DNA from: an uncultured Lachnospiraceae bacterium | GTDB taxonomy: Bacteria > Bacillota > Clostridia > Lachnospirales > Lachnospiraceae | Assembly (NCBI GenBank): GCA_910578555.1 | Contig: CAJTPS010000011.1 | Coordinates: 1-64,000, forward strand | Reading direction: 5' to 3' | Length of the DNA stretch: 64,000 nt | Shown here: positions 1 through 8,307 of the stretch, piece by piece | How the letters are laid out: the number at the start of each line of letters is the position of its first letter | Numbering within the stretch: position 1 is the first letter of the stretch | Program-made: the position numbers and the translations under genes | The notes under the pieces: model-generated | Databases searched by the model: none | Seen by the model: the letters and a program-made list of their open reading frames with translations, nothing else | What the model was told of the DNA's origin: nothing

Positions 1-51
1 TTTATAATTTAGGCAACTTGGAGAGGTGATAAATGGATTTACCTTTCAGAG

Positions 52-74
52 CTGGAATGAAAATACCATTCTGG
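52..74. repeat. Short inverted repeat, copy 1 (GAATG-N7-CATTC)
   Basis: GAATG (55-59) and CATTC (67-71) are complementary arms around a 7-base loop, with G-T and C-G pairs extending the stem outward. The core GAATGAAAATACCATTC recurs exactly at 15548-15564, and a decayed version lies at 6378-6394. All three are intergenic or leader positions. This copy partly overlaps the -35 box of the lepA promoter. Confidence 0.5.
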
Positions 75-100
75 ACATATTTTCCGTGATTTGTTATACT
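72..100 (+). promoter_or_regulatory. SigA-type promoter of lepA
   Basis: TGGACA (72-77) and TATACT (95-100) are separated by 17 bases, each one mismatch from consensus. TG at 92-93 gives an extended -10. Transcription would begin near 107, downstream of the earliest in-frame ATG at 26, which supports the lepA start at 140. Confidence 0.7.
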
Positions 101-139
101 TATCTTCGTATGACAAGAAAGGAAAGTGTGAAGGAAAGT

Positions 140-1954
140 ATGGCAGTTATAGACCAGAGTAAAATCAGAAATTTTTGTATCGTCGCCCATATCGATCACG
201 GGAAATCGACACTGGCCGACCGGATCATAGAGAAGACGGGACTGCTCACCAGCCGGGAGATGCAGGCGCAGGTACTTGACAATATGGAGCTGGAACGCGA
301 GCGGGGCATCACGATCAAGGCGCAGGCAGTGCGCATCATTTATAACGCGAAGGATGGCAATGAGTATATCCTTAATCTGATCGACACCCCGGGGCACGTA
401 GACTTTAACTATGAGGTGAGCCGGTCGCTGGCGGCGTGTGACGGAGCGATCCTCGTGGTGGATGCGGCACAGGGCATCGAGGCGCAGACACTGGCGAATG
501 TATATCTTGCGCTGGATCATGACCTGGATGTCTTTCCGGTGATCAATAAGATCGACCTGCCCAGTGCCGAGCCGGAGCGGGTGAAGAATGAGATTGAGGA
601 CGTGATCGGCATCGAGGCACAGGATGCGCCGCTGATCTCGGCGAAGAACGGTATTGGCATCGAAGAGGTATTAGAGGCGGTGGTGGAGAAGATCCCCGCG
701 CCTGGAGGGAGTCCGGACAACCCGTTGCAGGCTTTGGTTTTTGATTCTGTCTACGATTCCTATAAGGGTGTGATCGTATTCTGCCGCATTATGGAGGGCA
801 GGGTTGCGAAGGGAACGCCGATCAGGATGATGGCTACCGGAGCCACCGCGGAAGTGGTGGAAGTAGGGTATTTCGGCGCGGGGCAGTTTATTCCCTGTGA
901 AGAACTGTCGGCCGGCATGGTGGGATATCTGACGGCATCTATTAAAAATGTGAAAGACACAGCGGTAGGCGATACGGTGACGGATGTGAACCGTCCTTGC
1001 GCGGAGCCGCTTCCGGGCTATAAAAAGGTTAATTCCATGGTGTATTGCGGCATGTACCCCGCGGATGGTGCAAAATATCCGGATCTGCGGGATGCGCTGG
1101 AGAAACTGCAGCTAAATGATGCGTCTCTGCACTATGAGCCGGAGACTTCGATTGCACTCGGTTTCGGTTTCCGCTGCGGATTCCTGGGACTTCTGCATCT
1201 GGAGATTATTCAGGAACGGCTCGAGAGAGAATACAATCTGGATCTGGTGACTACCGCACCGGGTGTTATTTACAGAGTGCACAAGACGGACGGGACGATG
1301 ATAGAACTGACAAATCCGTCGAATCTGCCTGATCCCGCACAGATTGACTATATGGAGGAACCGGTGGTTGGCGCGGAGATCATGGTGACCACGGAGTTCA
1401 TCGGGCCCATTATGCAGCTGTGTCAGGAGAGGCGGGGCCGGTATATCAGTACGGAGTATATCGAGGCGTCCAGAGCGTTGCTGAAGTATGACCTGCCGCT
1501 AAATGAGATTATCTACGATTTCTTTGATGCGCTGAAATCCCGTTCCAGGGGATATGCATCTTTTGACTATGAACTGAAAGGTTATGAAGAATCCAGGCTG
1601 GTGAAGCTGGATATCCTGATCAATCACGATGAGGTGGACGCACTCTCCTTTATTGTTCATGCGGACAGTGCATACGAACGGGGCAGGAAGATGTGCGAGA
1701 AGCTTAAGGACGAGATCCCAAGGCACCTCTTCGAAATACCGATTCAGGCGGCTGTGGGCGGTAAGATCATAGCCAGAGAGACGGTTAAGGCGATGCGCAA
1801 GGACGTGCTTGCCAAGTGTTACGGCGGTGATATTACCCGTAAGAAGAAGCTGCTTGAGAAGCAGAAAGAAGGTAAGAAGCGCATGCGCCAGGTCGGCAGT
1901 GTGGAGATTCCGCAGAGTGCATTCATGAGTGTGCTGAAACTGGATGATAACTAA
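140..1954 (+). CDS. lepA: Elongation factor 4 (LepA), ribosome back-translocating GTPase
   Basis: This 604-residue translational GTPase has the usual length of EF4, which binds the ribosome and acts on stalled or mistranslocated complexes in the cytoplasm. The G1 motif AHIDHGKST is at residues 16-24, the switch I segment ERERGITIKAQ follows, DTPGHVDF is near 82 and NKID is at 136-139. The lysine-rich C-terminal tail (ITRKKKLLEKQKEGKKR) is diagnostic of LepA rather than EF-G or TypA. The ATG at 140 was chosen because a good promoter lies at 72-100, inside the longer open frame, and AAGGAAAG precedes this ATG. hemW follows 58 bases downstream, a common lepA-hemW pairing. Nothing is odd. Confidence 0.97.
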   Translation: MAVIDQSKIRNFCIVAHIDHGKSTLADRIIEKTGLLTSREMQAQVLDNMELERERGITIKAQAVRIIYNAKDGNEYILNLIDTPGHVDFNYEVSRSLAACDGAILVVDAAQGIEAQTLANVYLALDHDLDVFPVINKIDLPSAEPERVKNEIEDVIGIEAQDAPLISAKNGIGIEEVLEAVVEKIPAPGGSPDNPLQALVFDSVYDSYKGVIVFCRIMEGRVAKGTPIRMMATGATAEVVEVGYFGAGQFIPCEELSAGMVGYLTASIKNVKDTAVGDTVTDVNRPCAEPLPGYKKVNSMVYCGMYPADGAKYPDLRDALEKLQLNDASLHYEPETSIALGFGFRCGFLGLLHLEIIQERLEREYNLDLVTTAPGVIYRVHKTDGTMIELTNPSNLPDPAQIDYMEEPVVGAEIMVTTEFIGPIMQLCQERRGRYISTEYIEASRALLKYDLPLNEIIYDFFDALKSRSRGYASFDYELKGYEESRLVKLDILINHDEVDALSFIVHADSAYERGRKMCEKLKDEIPRHLFEIPIQAAVGGKIIARETVKAMRKDVLAKCYGGDITRKKKLLEKQKEGKKRMRQVGSVEIPQSAFMSVLKLDDN

Positions 1955-2012
1955 ACAGATCGTGAAGACAGGCAGTGCGCTCTATAATACAGGATTGGAA
2001 TAGAGACGTGAT

Positions 2013-3158
2013 ATGAAAAAAGAACTGAGCATCTATATTCACATTCCCTTTTGCGTGCGGAAATGTTTCTACTGCGATTTCCTTTCCTTTCCGACAGGAG
2101 AGGTGAAGGATACTATTGAATGTTATGTAAACCTGCTCTGCCGGGAAATCAAACAGTCTGCAGAGGCCTATATAGAATATCAGGTGATATCGGTATTTCT
2201 GGGCGGCGGCACGCCGTCGCTGCTCACGACAGAGCAGATCGGCCGGATCATGGAGGCAGTCAGGAGGTACTACCAGATGACGCCTGATGCCGAGGTTACC
2301 ATGGAGATGAATCCGGGGACGGTAGAGTCCGGAGAACCGGAACAATACATAACACATGGTATTAATCGAGCCAGCATAGGACTGCAGTCGGCGGACGACG
2401 GAGAACTGCGGCGGATTGGCAGAATCCATGATTACGCCGCATTCTTAAGGACTTATGATCTGGTGCGCCGGGCGGGTTTTTGCAACGTCAATATTGACAT
2501 CATGGCGGCGCTTCCGGGGCAGAGTATTGCTTCTTATGAGCAGACGCTTCGAAGGGTGACGGCGCTCGCACCGGAACACATATCGGCGTACAGCCTGATT
2601 CTGGAAGAGGGAACGCCTCTGTACGAGCGGCAGTCGGAATACCGTTTTCCGGCGGAAGAAGAGAATGTGGAGATGGATCTGCTGACAAGGCGGTATCTTG
2701 CGGATTGCGGGTATCACAGATACGAGATCTCCAATTATGCGCGGGAGGAGTACGAGTGCAGACATAACAAGGTATACTGGCAACGGGGCAATTATGTGGG
2801 ATTCGGTCCGGGAGCGGCTTCCATGGTGGAGAATGTCAGATGGAGCAATCCTTTCTCTATGGAATCGTATGCGGCATATGTGACGAGGCAGGAGACGGCA
2901 GACCTTTTGCACAGGCAGATTCTGACACCGCAGGAGCAGATGGAAGAGTACATGTTTCTGGGGCTGCGCATGGTCTGCGGCGTAAGTGCGGCTGCGTTTG
3001 CACGAACTTTCGGAATTTCTGTAGAGGATGTATACGGTGATGTGATCAGAGAATTGCACAGGCAGGGGCTCCTCGTGAGGGAAGGGGACAGGATCAGATT
3101 GACGCGGCGCGGACTGGATGTGAGTAATTATGCGATGGCACAGTTTCTTTTTGACTGA
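2013..3158 (+). CDS. hemW: Radical SAM heme chaperone HemW
   Basis: The protein has 381 residues. The radical SAM cluster motif C14-x3-C18-x2-C21 is followed by D-F, then the FLGGGTPS glycine-rich SAM-binding segment, and a HemW C-terminal region with HNKVYW and GFGPGAAS. HemW proteins are heme-binding chaperones that descend from coproporphyrinogen dehydrogenase HemN; they were long mislabelled as HemN. The short N-terminus and the lepA neighbour favour HemW. The ATG at 2013 follows a weak ribosome site. A TATAAT lies at 1983-1988 without a good -35, so cotranscription with lepA is more likely than a private promoter. Confidence 0.93.
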   Translation: MKKELSIYIHIPFCVRKCFYCDFLSFPTGEVKDTIECYVNLLCREIKQSAEAYIEYQVISVFLGGGTPSLLTTEQIGRIMEAVRRYYQMTPDAEVTMEMNPGTVESGEPEQYITHGINRASIGLQSADDGELRRIGRIHDYAAFLRTYDLVRRAGFCNVNIDIMAALPGQSIASYEQTLRRVTALAPEHISAYSLILEEGTPLYERQSEYRFPAEEENVEMDLLTRRYLADCGYHRYEISNYAREEYECRHNKVYWQRGNYVGFGPGAASMVENVRWSNPFSMESYAAYVTRQETADLLHRQILTPQEQMEEYMFLGLRMVCGVSAAAFARTFGISVEDVYGDVIRELHRQGLLVREGDRIRLTRRGLDVSNYAMAQFLFD

Positions 3159-3245
3159 ATTTTAAACCGAATTGACGGAATATTTGCATGACTGCCTGAA
3201 TTTTCGCTTTTTTCTGACATTAGGTATCATTTTAAAGAATTTGTA

Positions 3246-3274
3246 TTGTAAATCACAAGCTGACTTTGTATAAT
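3246..3274 (+). promoter_or_regulatory. Promoter candidate upstream of sigK
   Basis: TTGTAA (3246-3251) and TATAAT (3269-3274) are 17 bases apart, a good SigA-type match. It lies in the 253-base gap between hemW and sigK, which holds no other gene. No clear SigE- or SigK-type element was recognised, although sigK genes are usually under mother-cell control. Confidence 0.55.
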
Positions 3275-3411
3275 GTATATATATATTAATTCGCAGTAAA
3301 GCCATCTCCAGAGACTGTCCGTTTCTGAGCCTGCAACATATTTTCAGGTGGAAAGGCACTTAAGATGCCACCGGGTCATAGAATAGAGTAAATGGACTTT
3401 GGGGGCTTCTT

Positions 3412-4047
3412 TTGAAAACATTTAAGCAACCACTGACTGCGAAGGAAGAGGCCGTATACTTAAAGCTGTTGAAGACGGGTGAAGACGCAGAACGGGTGCG
3501 GGCGAAAGAAATTCTGATAGAACATAACCTGCGTCTGGTTGCACATATTGCCAAGAAGTATCAGAATGTGGACGAAGAGATGGAAGATATGATCTCGATC
3601 GGGACGATCGGACTGATCAAGGCGATCGATTCTTTCGATGCCGGCAAGGGTAAATTAAGCACATATGCATCCCGCTGCATCGATAATGAACTGCTGATGT
3701 TTCTGCGTGCGAAGAAGAAAACTTCCAGAGAAGTATCTCTATACGAACCGATCGGTACGGACAGGGAAGGAAATGAGATCAATCTGCTGGATATTATTGA
3801 ACAGGATCAGGTCGATGTGATCGACAGAATGGAAGCCGAGGATAAGCTGAGCAGACTTTCGGGACTGATCCATGACAGGCTGAGTGACAGAGAACGGGAG
3901 ATCATAACACTGCGCTATGGTCTGACGAGTGAATACGAGGTGACCCAGAGAGAGATCGGACGCAAACTGGGGATTTCCAGAAGTTACGTTTCAAGAATAG
4001 AGAAGAGGGCGCTTGAGAAACTCAGAGAGGCTTTCGAAGCATTGTAA
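3412..4047 (+). CDS. sigK: RNA polymerase sporulation sigma factor SigK
   Basis: This sigma-70 family protein has 211 residues. Region 2 carries IEHNLRLVAHIAKKY and ISIGTIGLIKAIDSF, and region 4.2 ends in TQREIGRKLGISRSYVSRIE. These strings closely follow SigK, the late mother-cell sporulation sigma factor, rather than SigE, SigF or SigG. The start is TTG at 3412: an in-frame TAG lies at 3379, no ATG or GTG falls between, and GGGGG sits 7 bases upstream. There is therefore no N-terminal pro-sequence like the one cleaved from Bacillus pro-SigK; clostridial SigK proteins without a pro-peptide are known. The gene is intact, with no skin-type interruption. The HD-domain gene starts 32 bases after its stop. 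Confidence 0.9.
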   Translation: MKTFKQPLTAKEEAVYLKLLKTGEDAERVRAKEILIEHNLRLVAHIAKKYQNVDEEMEDMISIGTIGLIKAIDSFDAGKGKLSTYASRCIDNELLMFLRAKKKTSREVSLYEPIGTDREGNEINLLDIIEQDQVDVIDRMEAEDKLSRLSGLIHDRLSDREREIITLRYGLTSEYEVTQREIGRKLGISRSYVSRIEKRALEKLREAFEAL

Positions 4048-4079
4048 GCCGTGTGAGGGGCAAAGGAGGAAACGGGAGT

Positions 4080-5216
4080 ATGCTTTTTGTAAAAGGGGAC
4101 GATTTGAAGGTAGGAATGCGGCTGGCACGCCCGATTTACAATAAAGACGGCGTCCTGTTATATGAACGCAATTCCAAGTTGACTATGCAGGGCATTGTGA
4201 GCATCAAGAACTTCGGGCTGATCGGTATCTTCGTGCTGGAACCGGCGGAGCCTGTTCCGCCTATGACACAGGCAGATATTGATTTTGAACGGTTTCAGAC
4301 GATGTGCGTTTTCTCCATCCGTGAGGAACTGGATAAGATTCTGCAGACGAGGCGTCTGTATAAGATGCCCACGATCGCGGCCAACATCACCAAGAATTAC
4401 GGACATATGGATAAGAAGATCAATTTCGTGCAGAATCTGCGCAGCAAGGAGGATTATATCTATAAGCACTCCTTGAATGTGGCGATTCTGTGCGCAATGA
4501 TAACGCATGTTATGAACCTGAGACTGGATGAGCAGGCGGAGACCGTACAGGCGGCGCTTATTCATGATCTGGGCAAACTGATGCTGCCGAAGAACATCGC
4601 GGGGAAGGATATGACTCCCGCTGAAGAGCAGGAATATGTACGGGCGGCAGAAGTGAAGGGATATGATCTGATCGACATTGTGTATTCGTCGAGTCCCAAC
4701 ATCAAAAGGATATGCGCACAGGCCCAAAGACTGCTGGCAAGCCTTGATACGCCGCAGGATATCTCGTCGATCAAGATGGTCAACGGCGCCAGGGTGCTGG
4801 CTGTGGCGGAGACCTATGACACGATGACGGCTATGCAGGTGGAGAAAGATCCGGAATCCGAGGTGAGCGCGTTAAAGCATCTGCTCGCTCATCCGGAGGT
4901 CTATGACAGCAGGGTCGTGAACGGACTGATCAAATCGATCAATATTCTGGCGCCGGGGACCAGCGTAGAACTTAACAGCAAAGAGAAAGCGCTTGTTCTG
5001 GCGGCTAATGAACAGAACGTGCTGGAGCCCATGGTTCTGATGTTCGGGGATAACAGTATCGTGGACTTAAGCGACAGAGAGACGTTCGGCGATCTGGAGA
5101 TCAAGGACATTATGAAGACGATGGACAACCGTTATGTGATGGACATGGATCTGCTGAAACAACAGGGGATCAGGGTCGAGGAGCCGGAATATGTTGCGGT
5201 TTCGGAAGAAGTGTGA
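4080..5216 (+). CDS. Degenerate HD-GYP-like signalling protein
   Basis: The 378-residue protein begins with a segment like the N-terminal domain of many HD-GYP c-di-GMP phosphodiesterases (VGMRLARPIYNKDGVLLY). An HD fold follows: H130, then H162-D163-x2-K166 in ALIHDLGK, and ARVLAVAETYDTMTA near 237-251, which matches the late HD-GYP helix. The segment that should read HHE..DG.GYP is replaced by AQAQRLLASLDTP (213-225), so several expected metal ligands are missing. Activity against c-di-GMP is therefore doubtful; a binding or regulatory role is possible. The ATG at 4080 follows AAAGGAGGA (4062-4070), better than the upstream GTG at 4053. It sits between sigK and pilT, which suggests, but does not prove, a link to the pilus. 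Confidence 0.75.
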   Translation: MLFVKGDDLKVGMRLARPIYNKDGVLLYERNSKLTMQGIVSIKNFGLIGIFVLEPAEPVPPMTQADIDFERFQTMCVFSIREELDKILQTRRLYKMPTIAANITKNYGHMDKKINFVQNLRSKEDYIYKHSLNVAILCAMITHVMNLRLDEQAETVQAALIHDLGKLMLPKNIAGKDMTPAEEQEYVRAAEVKGYDLIDIVYSSSPNIKRICAQAQRLLASLDTPQDISSIKMVNGARVLAVAETYDTMTAMQVEKDPESEVSALKHLLAHPEVYDSRVVNGLIKSINILAPGTSVELNSKEKALVLAANEQNVLEPMVLMFGDNSIVDLSDRETFGDLEIKDIMKTMDNRYVMDMDLLKQQGIRVEEPEYVAVSEEV

Positions 5217-5315
5217 TTAACAGCCGCAAAAGAAAACAAATGCCGCATCAGGGCGGCACAGGGACGGGAGGAGTGCCCTTCCGTTTACAATACGAGAAGA
5301 GGTAGGGATATAGAA

Positions 5316-6371
5316 ATGCCGACAATAGAAGAGATTATGAGAGTAGCCTGTGATGCCAAGGCATCTGATGTACATGTCACGGTAGGCATACCGCCGAAAA
5401 TGCGCGTAAACGGTAATCTGATTACGATGGATTATCCGAGAATGATGCCTGCGGATACGCTGGCGCTGGCTTACTCCATGATGAATGATATCCAGCGGGA
5501 GAGATTTGATGAACGGGGCGAGTACGATATGTCTTTTTCCATACCGGAACTGGGCAGATATCGTGTCAATGTATATAAGCAGAGAGGCTCGGCGGCGATG
5601 GCGCTTCGTCTGGTAGGCACGCAGGTGCCTTCGCCGGAAGTGCTGGGGGTGCCGGAGTCCGTTGTCAATCTGTATGAGCGTAAGAGGGGACTGATCCTGG
5701 TGACAGGACCTACGGGAAGCGGTAAATCTACGACATTGGCGGCAATCATAGATAAGATCAACAATAAGCGGGATGCGCACGTGATCACGCTGGAGGACCC
5801 GATCGAGTATCTGCATCAGCATAAGATGGCGATGGTCAACCAGAGAGAGATCGGTCTGGATTCCCAGAGCTATGCCAACGCGCTCAGGGCAGCGCTGCGT
5901 GAGGACCCTGACGTGATCCTCGTGGGTGAGATGCGTGATTTTGAGACGATCAGCGTAGCGATTACGGCGGCCGAGACAGGACACCTTGTGCTGTCTACAC
6001 TACATACCATTGGCGCGGCAAGTACGGTAGACCGTGTTATCGACGTGTTCCCGCCCCATCAGCAGCAGCAGATCCGGGTACAGTTCGCCAATGTGCTGGA
6101 GGCGATCATATCCCAGCAGCTGATTCCAACATTGGACGGGCATGGACGCGTAGCGGCTTTTGAGGTGCTGCATGCAAACCATGCGGTCAGGAACCTGATC
6201 CGTGAAGGAAAGTCCCATCAGCTTGTCTCCACTATGCAGACGAATCGCAAAATGGGTATGATGACGATGGATGAGGCGATCATGCAGCTCTATTATGAAG
6301 GCAGGATCGACAGGGAGATGGCGATCCAGTTTGCGCAGGACCCTGACGGTATGCAGACGAAACTTATGTAA
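5316..6371 (+). CDS. pilT: Type IV pilus retraction ATPase PilT
   Basis: The protein has 351 residues, standard PilT length. PilT is a hexameric cytoplasmic ATPase that disassembles the pilus from its base and drives twitching and DNA uptake. Visible motifs are Walker A GPTGSGKST at 131-139, an Asp box around HVITLEDPIEYL, Walker B DPDVILVGEMRD near 197, and the His box GHLVLSTLHT near 222. The C-terminal AVRNLIREGKSHQL is the PilT-specific retraction motif. PilB at 31459 is the matching extension ATPase. PilT lies outside the main pilus operon, immediately before comM and dprA, both natural-transformation genes. The start follows AGAGGTAGGG. Confidence 0.95.
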   Translation: MPTIEEIMRVACDAKASDVHVTVGIPPKMRVNGNLITMDYPRMMPADTLALAYSMMNDIQRERFDERGEYDMSFSIPELGRYRVNVYKQRGSAAMALRLVGTQVPSPEVLGVPESVVNLYERKRGLILVTGPTGSGKSTTLAAIIDKINNKRDAHVITLEDPIEYLHQHKMAMVNQREIGLDSQSYANALRAALREDPDVILVGEMRDFETISVAITAAETGHLVLSTLHTIGAASTVDRVIDVFPPHQQQQIRVQFANVLEAIISQQLIPTLDGHGRVAAFEVLHANHAVRNLIREGKSHQLVSTMQTNRKMGMMTMDEAIMQLYYEGRIDREMAIQFAQDPDGMQTKLM

Positions 6372-6375
6372 TAGT

Positions 6376-6396
6376 GTGAATGAAAATAGCAATTCT
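6376..6396. repeat. Decayed copy of the GAATGAAAATA repeat
   Basis: TGAATGAAAATAGCAATTC just after the pilT stop differs from the intact copies at 55-71 and 15548-15564 by two changes near its 3' end. Pairing of its arms is correspondingly weaker. It was recognised by string similarity only. Confidence 0.35.
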
Positions 6397-6438
6397 ACAA
6401 AGCGGAATCGTGAAGTTCAATATGGGAAAACAGTTAGA

Positions 6439-6466
6439 GGGCTTGACAGGCGGGTCAAGTCCTTTT
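6439..6466 (+). terminator. Candidate Rho-independent terminator after pilT
   Basis: GGGCTTGAC (6439-6447) pairs with GTCAAGTCC (6454-6462), with one G-T pair and a 6-base loop, followed by TTTT. The U-tract is short. It lies in the 292-base gap between pilT and comM, where no convincing gene was seen. Confidence 0.55.
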
Positions 6467-6663
6467 ATGATGGAAAAGTAATATTTGATACGGATCGGCT
6501 GTCTGTCGGACCGTTATCATATCTGTAATTCTGATTGTGTCAGCAGCAGGCAGTTCTGATGCCGGGCTGCGGATATTCTATGATTCAGGCGTATCGCCGC
6601 AAGATTTCAGAGACAGAGATGATCAATATGGATTAACAGGGCAATTATGGAGGAGGTATTATT

Positions 6664-8307
6664 TTGTTCAGTACAATTACATCAGGGACGCTTTATGGCA
6701 TCCGCAGCTGCCTGATTCAGGTGGAGGTGGATGTCTCGCAGGGACTTCCGTGTTTTCAGATCGTAGGTCTGCCGGGATCGGAAGTGCGGGAAGCCAGGGA
6801 GCGGGTCAAGGTTGCGCTCAGGAATGTGGGCGTTGATCTGCCGCCTGTCTGTATCAACGTGAATCTGTCGCCGGCGGACATACCCAAGAGCGGCACGATG
6901 TTTGATCTGCCGGTGGCGGTGGGCATCATGACGGCGTTATCCAGGATTCCGGCACAGGCGGCTGAGGGTGCGCTTTTGATCGGGGAACTCGGACTCTCCG
7001 GAGAGGTCAAACCCGTGAAGGGTGTGCTGCCGATCGTGCGGGAGGCGGCGCGCAGAGGGATCAGGAGATGTATCCTGCCGGCGGAGAATCTCTGGGAAGG
7101 CTCGCTTGTGGAGCAGGTGGAGAGCAGCGGTGTATCAGATATGCGGCAGGTCATAGAGGTTCTGACGGGTGGCAGGCGGACAGAAGGAGGTCACAGCGGT
7201 GAAGGAAGCATGGAAAAAAGTCGGATCGGGAGTCGCCAGCAGAGCATGAGGCAGGTGACCGTTTCGACGGGAGAACGGAAGGAATGCACCGTAGCGGCGG
7301 ACGGTTCTGCAGGCAGTACGGACAAGGCGGATGACGGCACATCCGCCGGGCAGCGGGAAGATTTCGCGGATATCAGCGGGCAGGACAGCCTGAAAAGAGC
7401 GGCGGAGGTGGCTGCTGCAGGATTCCACCATCTGCTGATCGTGGGTCCGCCAGGGGCGGGTAAGACGATGCTGGCAAGCCGGATACCCGCGATTCTGCCG
7501 CCACTCTCGGCGGAGGAGAGTCTGGAAGTGTCTTCCATCTACAGTATATCCGGTCTGTTACGTGCAGAAGCCGGCCTTAAGAAGGAACGGCCGTTTTTAA
7601 ATCCGCATCATACAATCACGGGACAGGCGCTTGTGGGAGGCGGGCGGATTCCGACGCCCGGCATCATCAGTCTGGCGCACAGAGGTGTACTGTTTTTAGA
7701 TGAACTTCCGGAGTTTAAGAGGGAGACGCTGGATATCCTCCGCCAGCCGCTGGAGGATCGAAAGGTGCAGATTGCCAGAACTTGCGGGACATATGTGTAT
7801 CCGGCGGATTTCATGCTGGTGGGCGCCATGAATCCCTGTCCGTGCGGTTATTATCCGGATATGGGACGCTGCAGATGTACGCCTTCCGAAGTCAGGCGTT
7901 ATCTGCGGCGGGTGTCGGGACTGGTTTTGGACCGGATCGATATCTGTGTGCAGGCGCAGCCGGTGTCATTTCAGAATATTGCAAAGCCGGCGGCGGGGGA
8001 GAGCAGCGCGCAGATCAGAGAGCGGGTGCTGCGTGCCAGACAGATACAGGCAGAACGGTTTCTGGATACCGGACCGCGGTTTAATGCTGATATGAAAGCC
8101 GGGGACGTGGAGCAGTACTGCGTGCTGGGAGAAAAGGAGCAGCGCTTTATGGAACAGATGTTTACGGTAATGCAGATGTCGGCGCGTGGGTATCATAAGA
8201 TCCTGAAAGTGGCGCGGACCATAGCAGATCTGGCGGAATGTGAACGCATCGGAGAAGAACATCTGGCGGAAGCGGTCTGTTACAGACAGACGGAGGTGCT
8301 GCAATGA
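6664..8307 (+). CDS. comM: ComM/YifB family AAA+ ATPase (Mg-chelatase-like)
   Basis: The protein has 547 residues. The N-terminal ChlI-like domain starts FSTITSGTLYGI; the AAA+ core has Walker A GPPGAGKTML at 261-270 and Walker B VLFLDELPEF near 343; CPCGYYPDMGRCRC and the C-terminal Mg_chelatase_C region follow. ComM in Gram-negative transformers is a hexameric helicase that promotes branch migration of incoming DNA. It is roughly 40 residues longer than usual because of a low-complexity, charged linker at about 165-240 between the two domains. The start is TTG at 6664 preceded by GGAGGAGG (6649-6656); no ATG fits. Its last four bases overlap the dprA start, so the two genes are translationally coupled. 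Confidence 0.92.
   Translation: MFSTITSGTLYGIRSCLIQVEVDVSQGLPCFQIVGLPGSEVREARERVKVALRNVGVDLPPVCINVNLSPADIPKSGTMFDLPVAVGIMTALSRIPAQAAEGALLIGELGLSGEVKPVKGVLPIVREAARRGIRRCILPAENLWEGSLVEQVESSGVSDMRQVIEVLTGGRRTEGGHSGEGSMEKSRIGSRQQSMRQVTVSTGERKECTVAADGSAGSTDKADDGTSAGQREDFADISGQDSLKRAAEVAAAGFHHLLIVGPPGAGKTMLASRIPAILPPLSAEESLEVSSIYSISGLLRAEAGLKKERPFLNPHHTITGQALVGGGRIPTPGIISLAHRGVLFLDELPEFKRETLDILRQPLEDRKVQIARTCGTYVYPADFMLVGAMNPCPCGYYPDMGRCRCTPSEVRRYLRRVSGLVLDRIDICVQAQPVSFQNIAKPAAGESSAQIRERVLRARQIQAERFLDTGPRFNADMKAGDVEQYCVLGEKEQRFMEQMFTVMQMSARGYHKILKVARTIADLAECERIGEEHLAEAVCYRQTEVLQ

Noticed and set aside
1983..1988. Separate promoter for hemW
   Set aside because: TATAAT is present but no -35 box is found at 16-18 bases; cotranscription with lepA is simpler.
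6537..6836. 99-codon frame before and across the start of comM
   Set aside because: It runs out of frame into comM, has no ribosome site, and its Ser/Asp/Gly/Arg content looks like chance.
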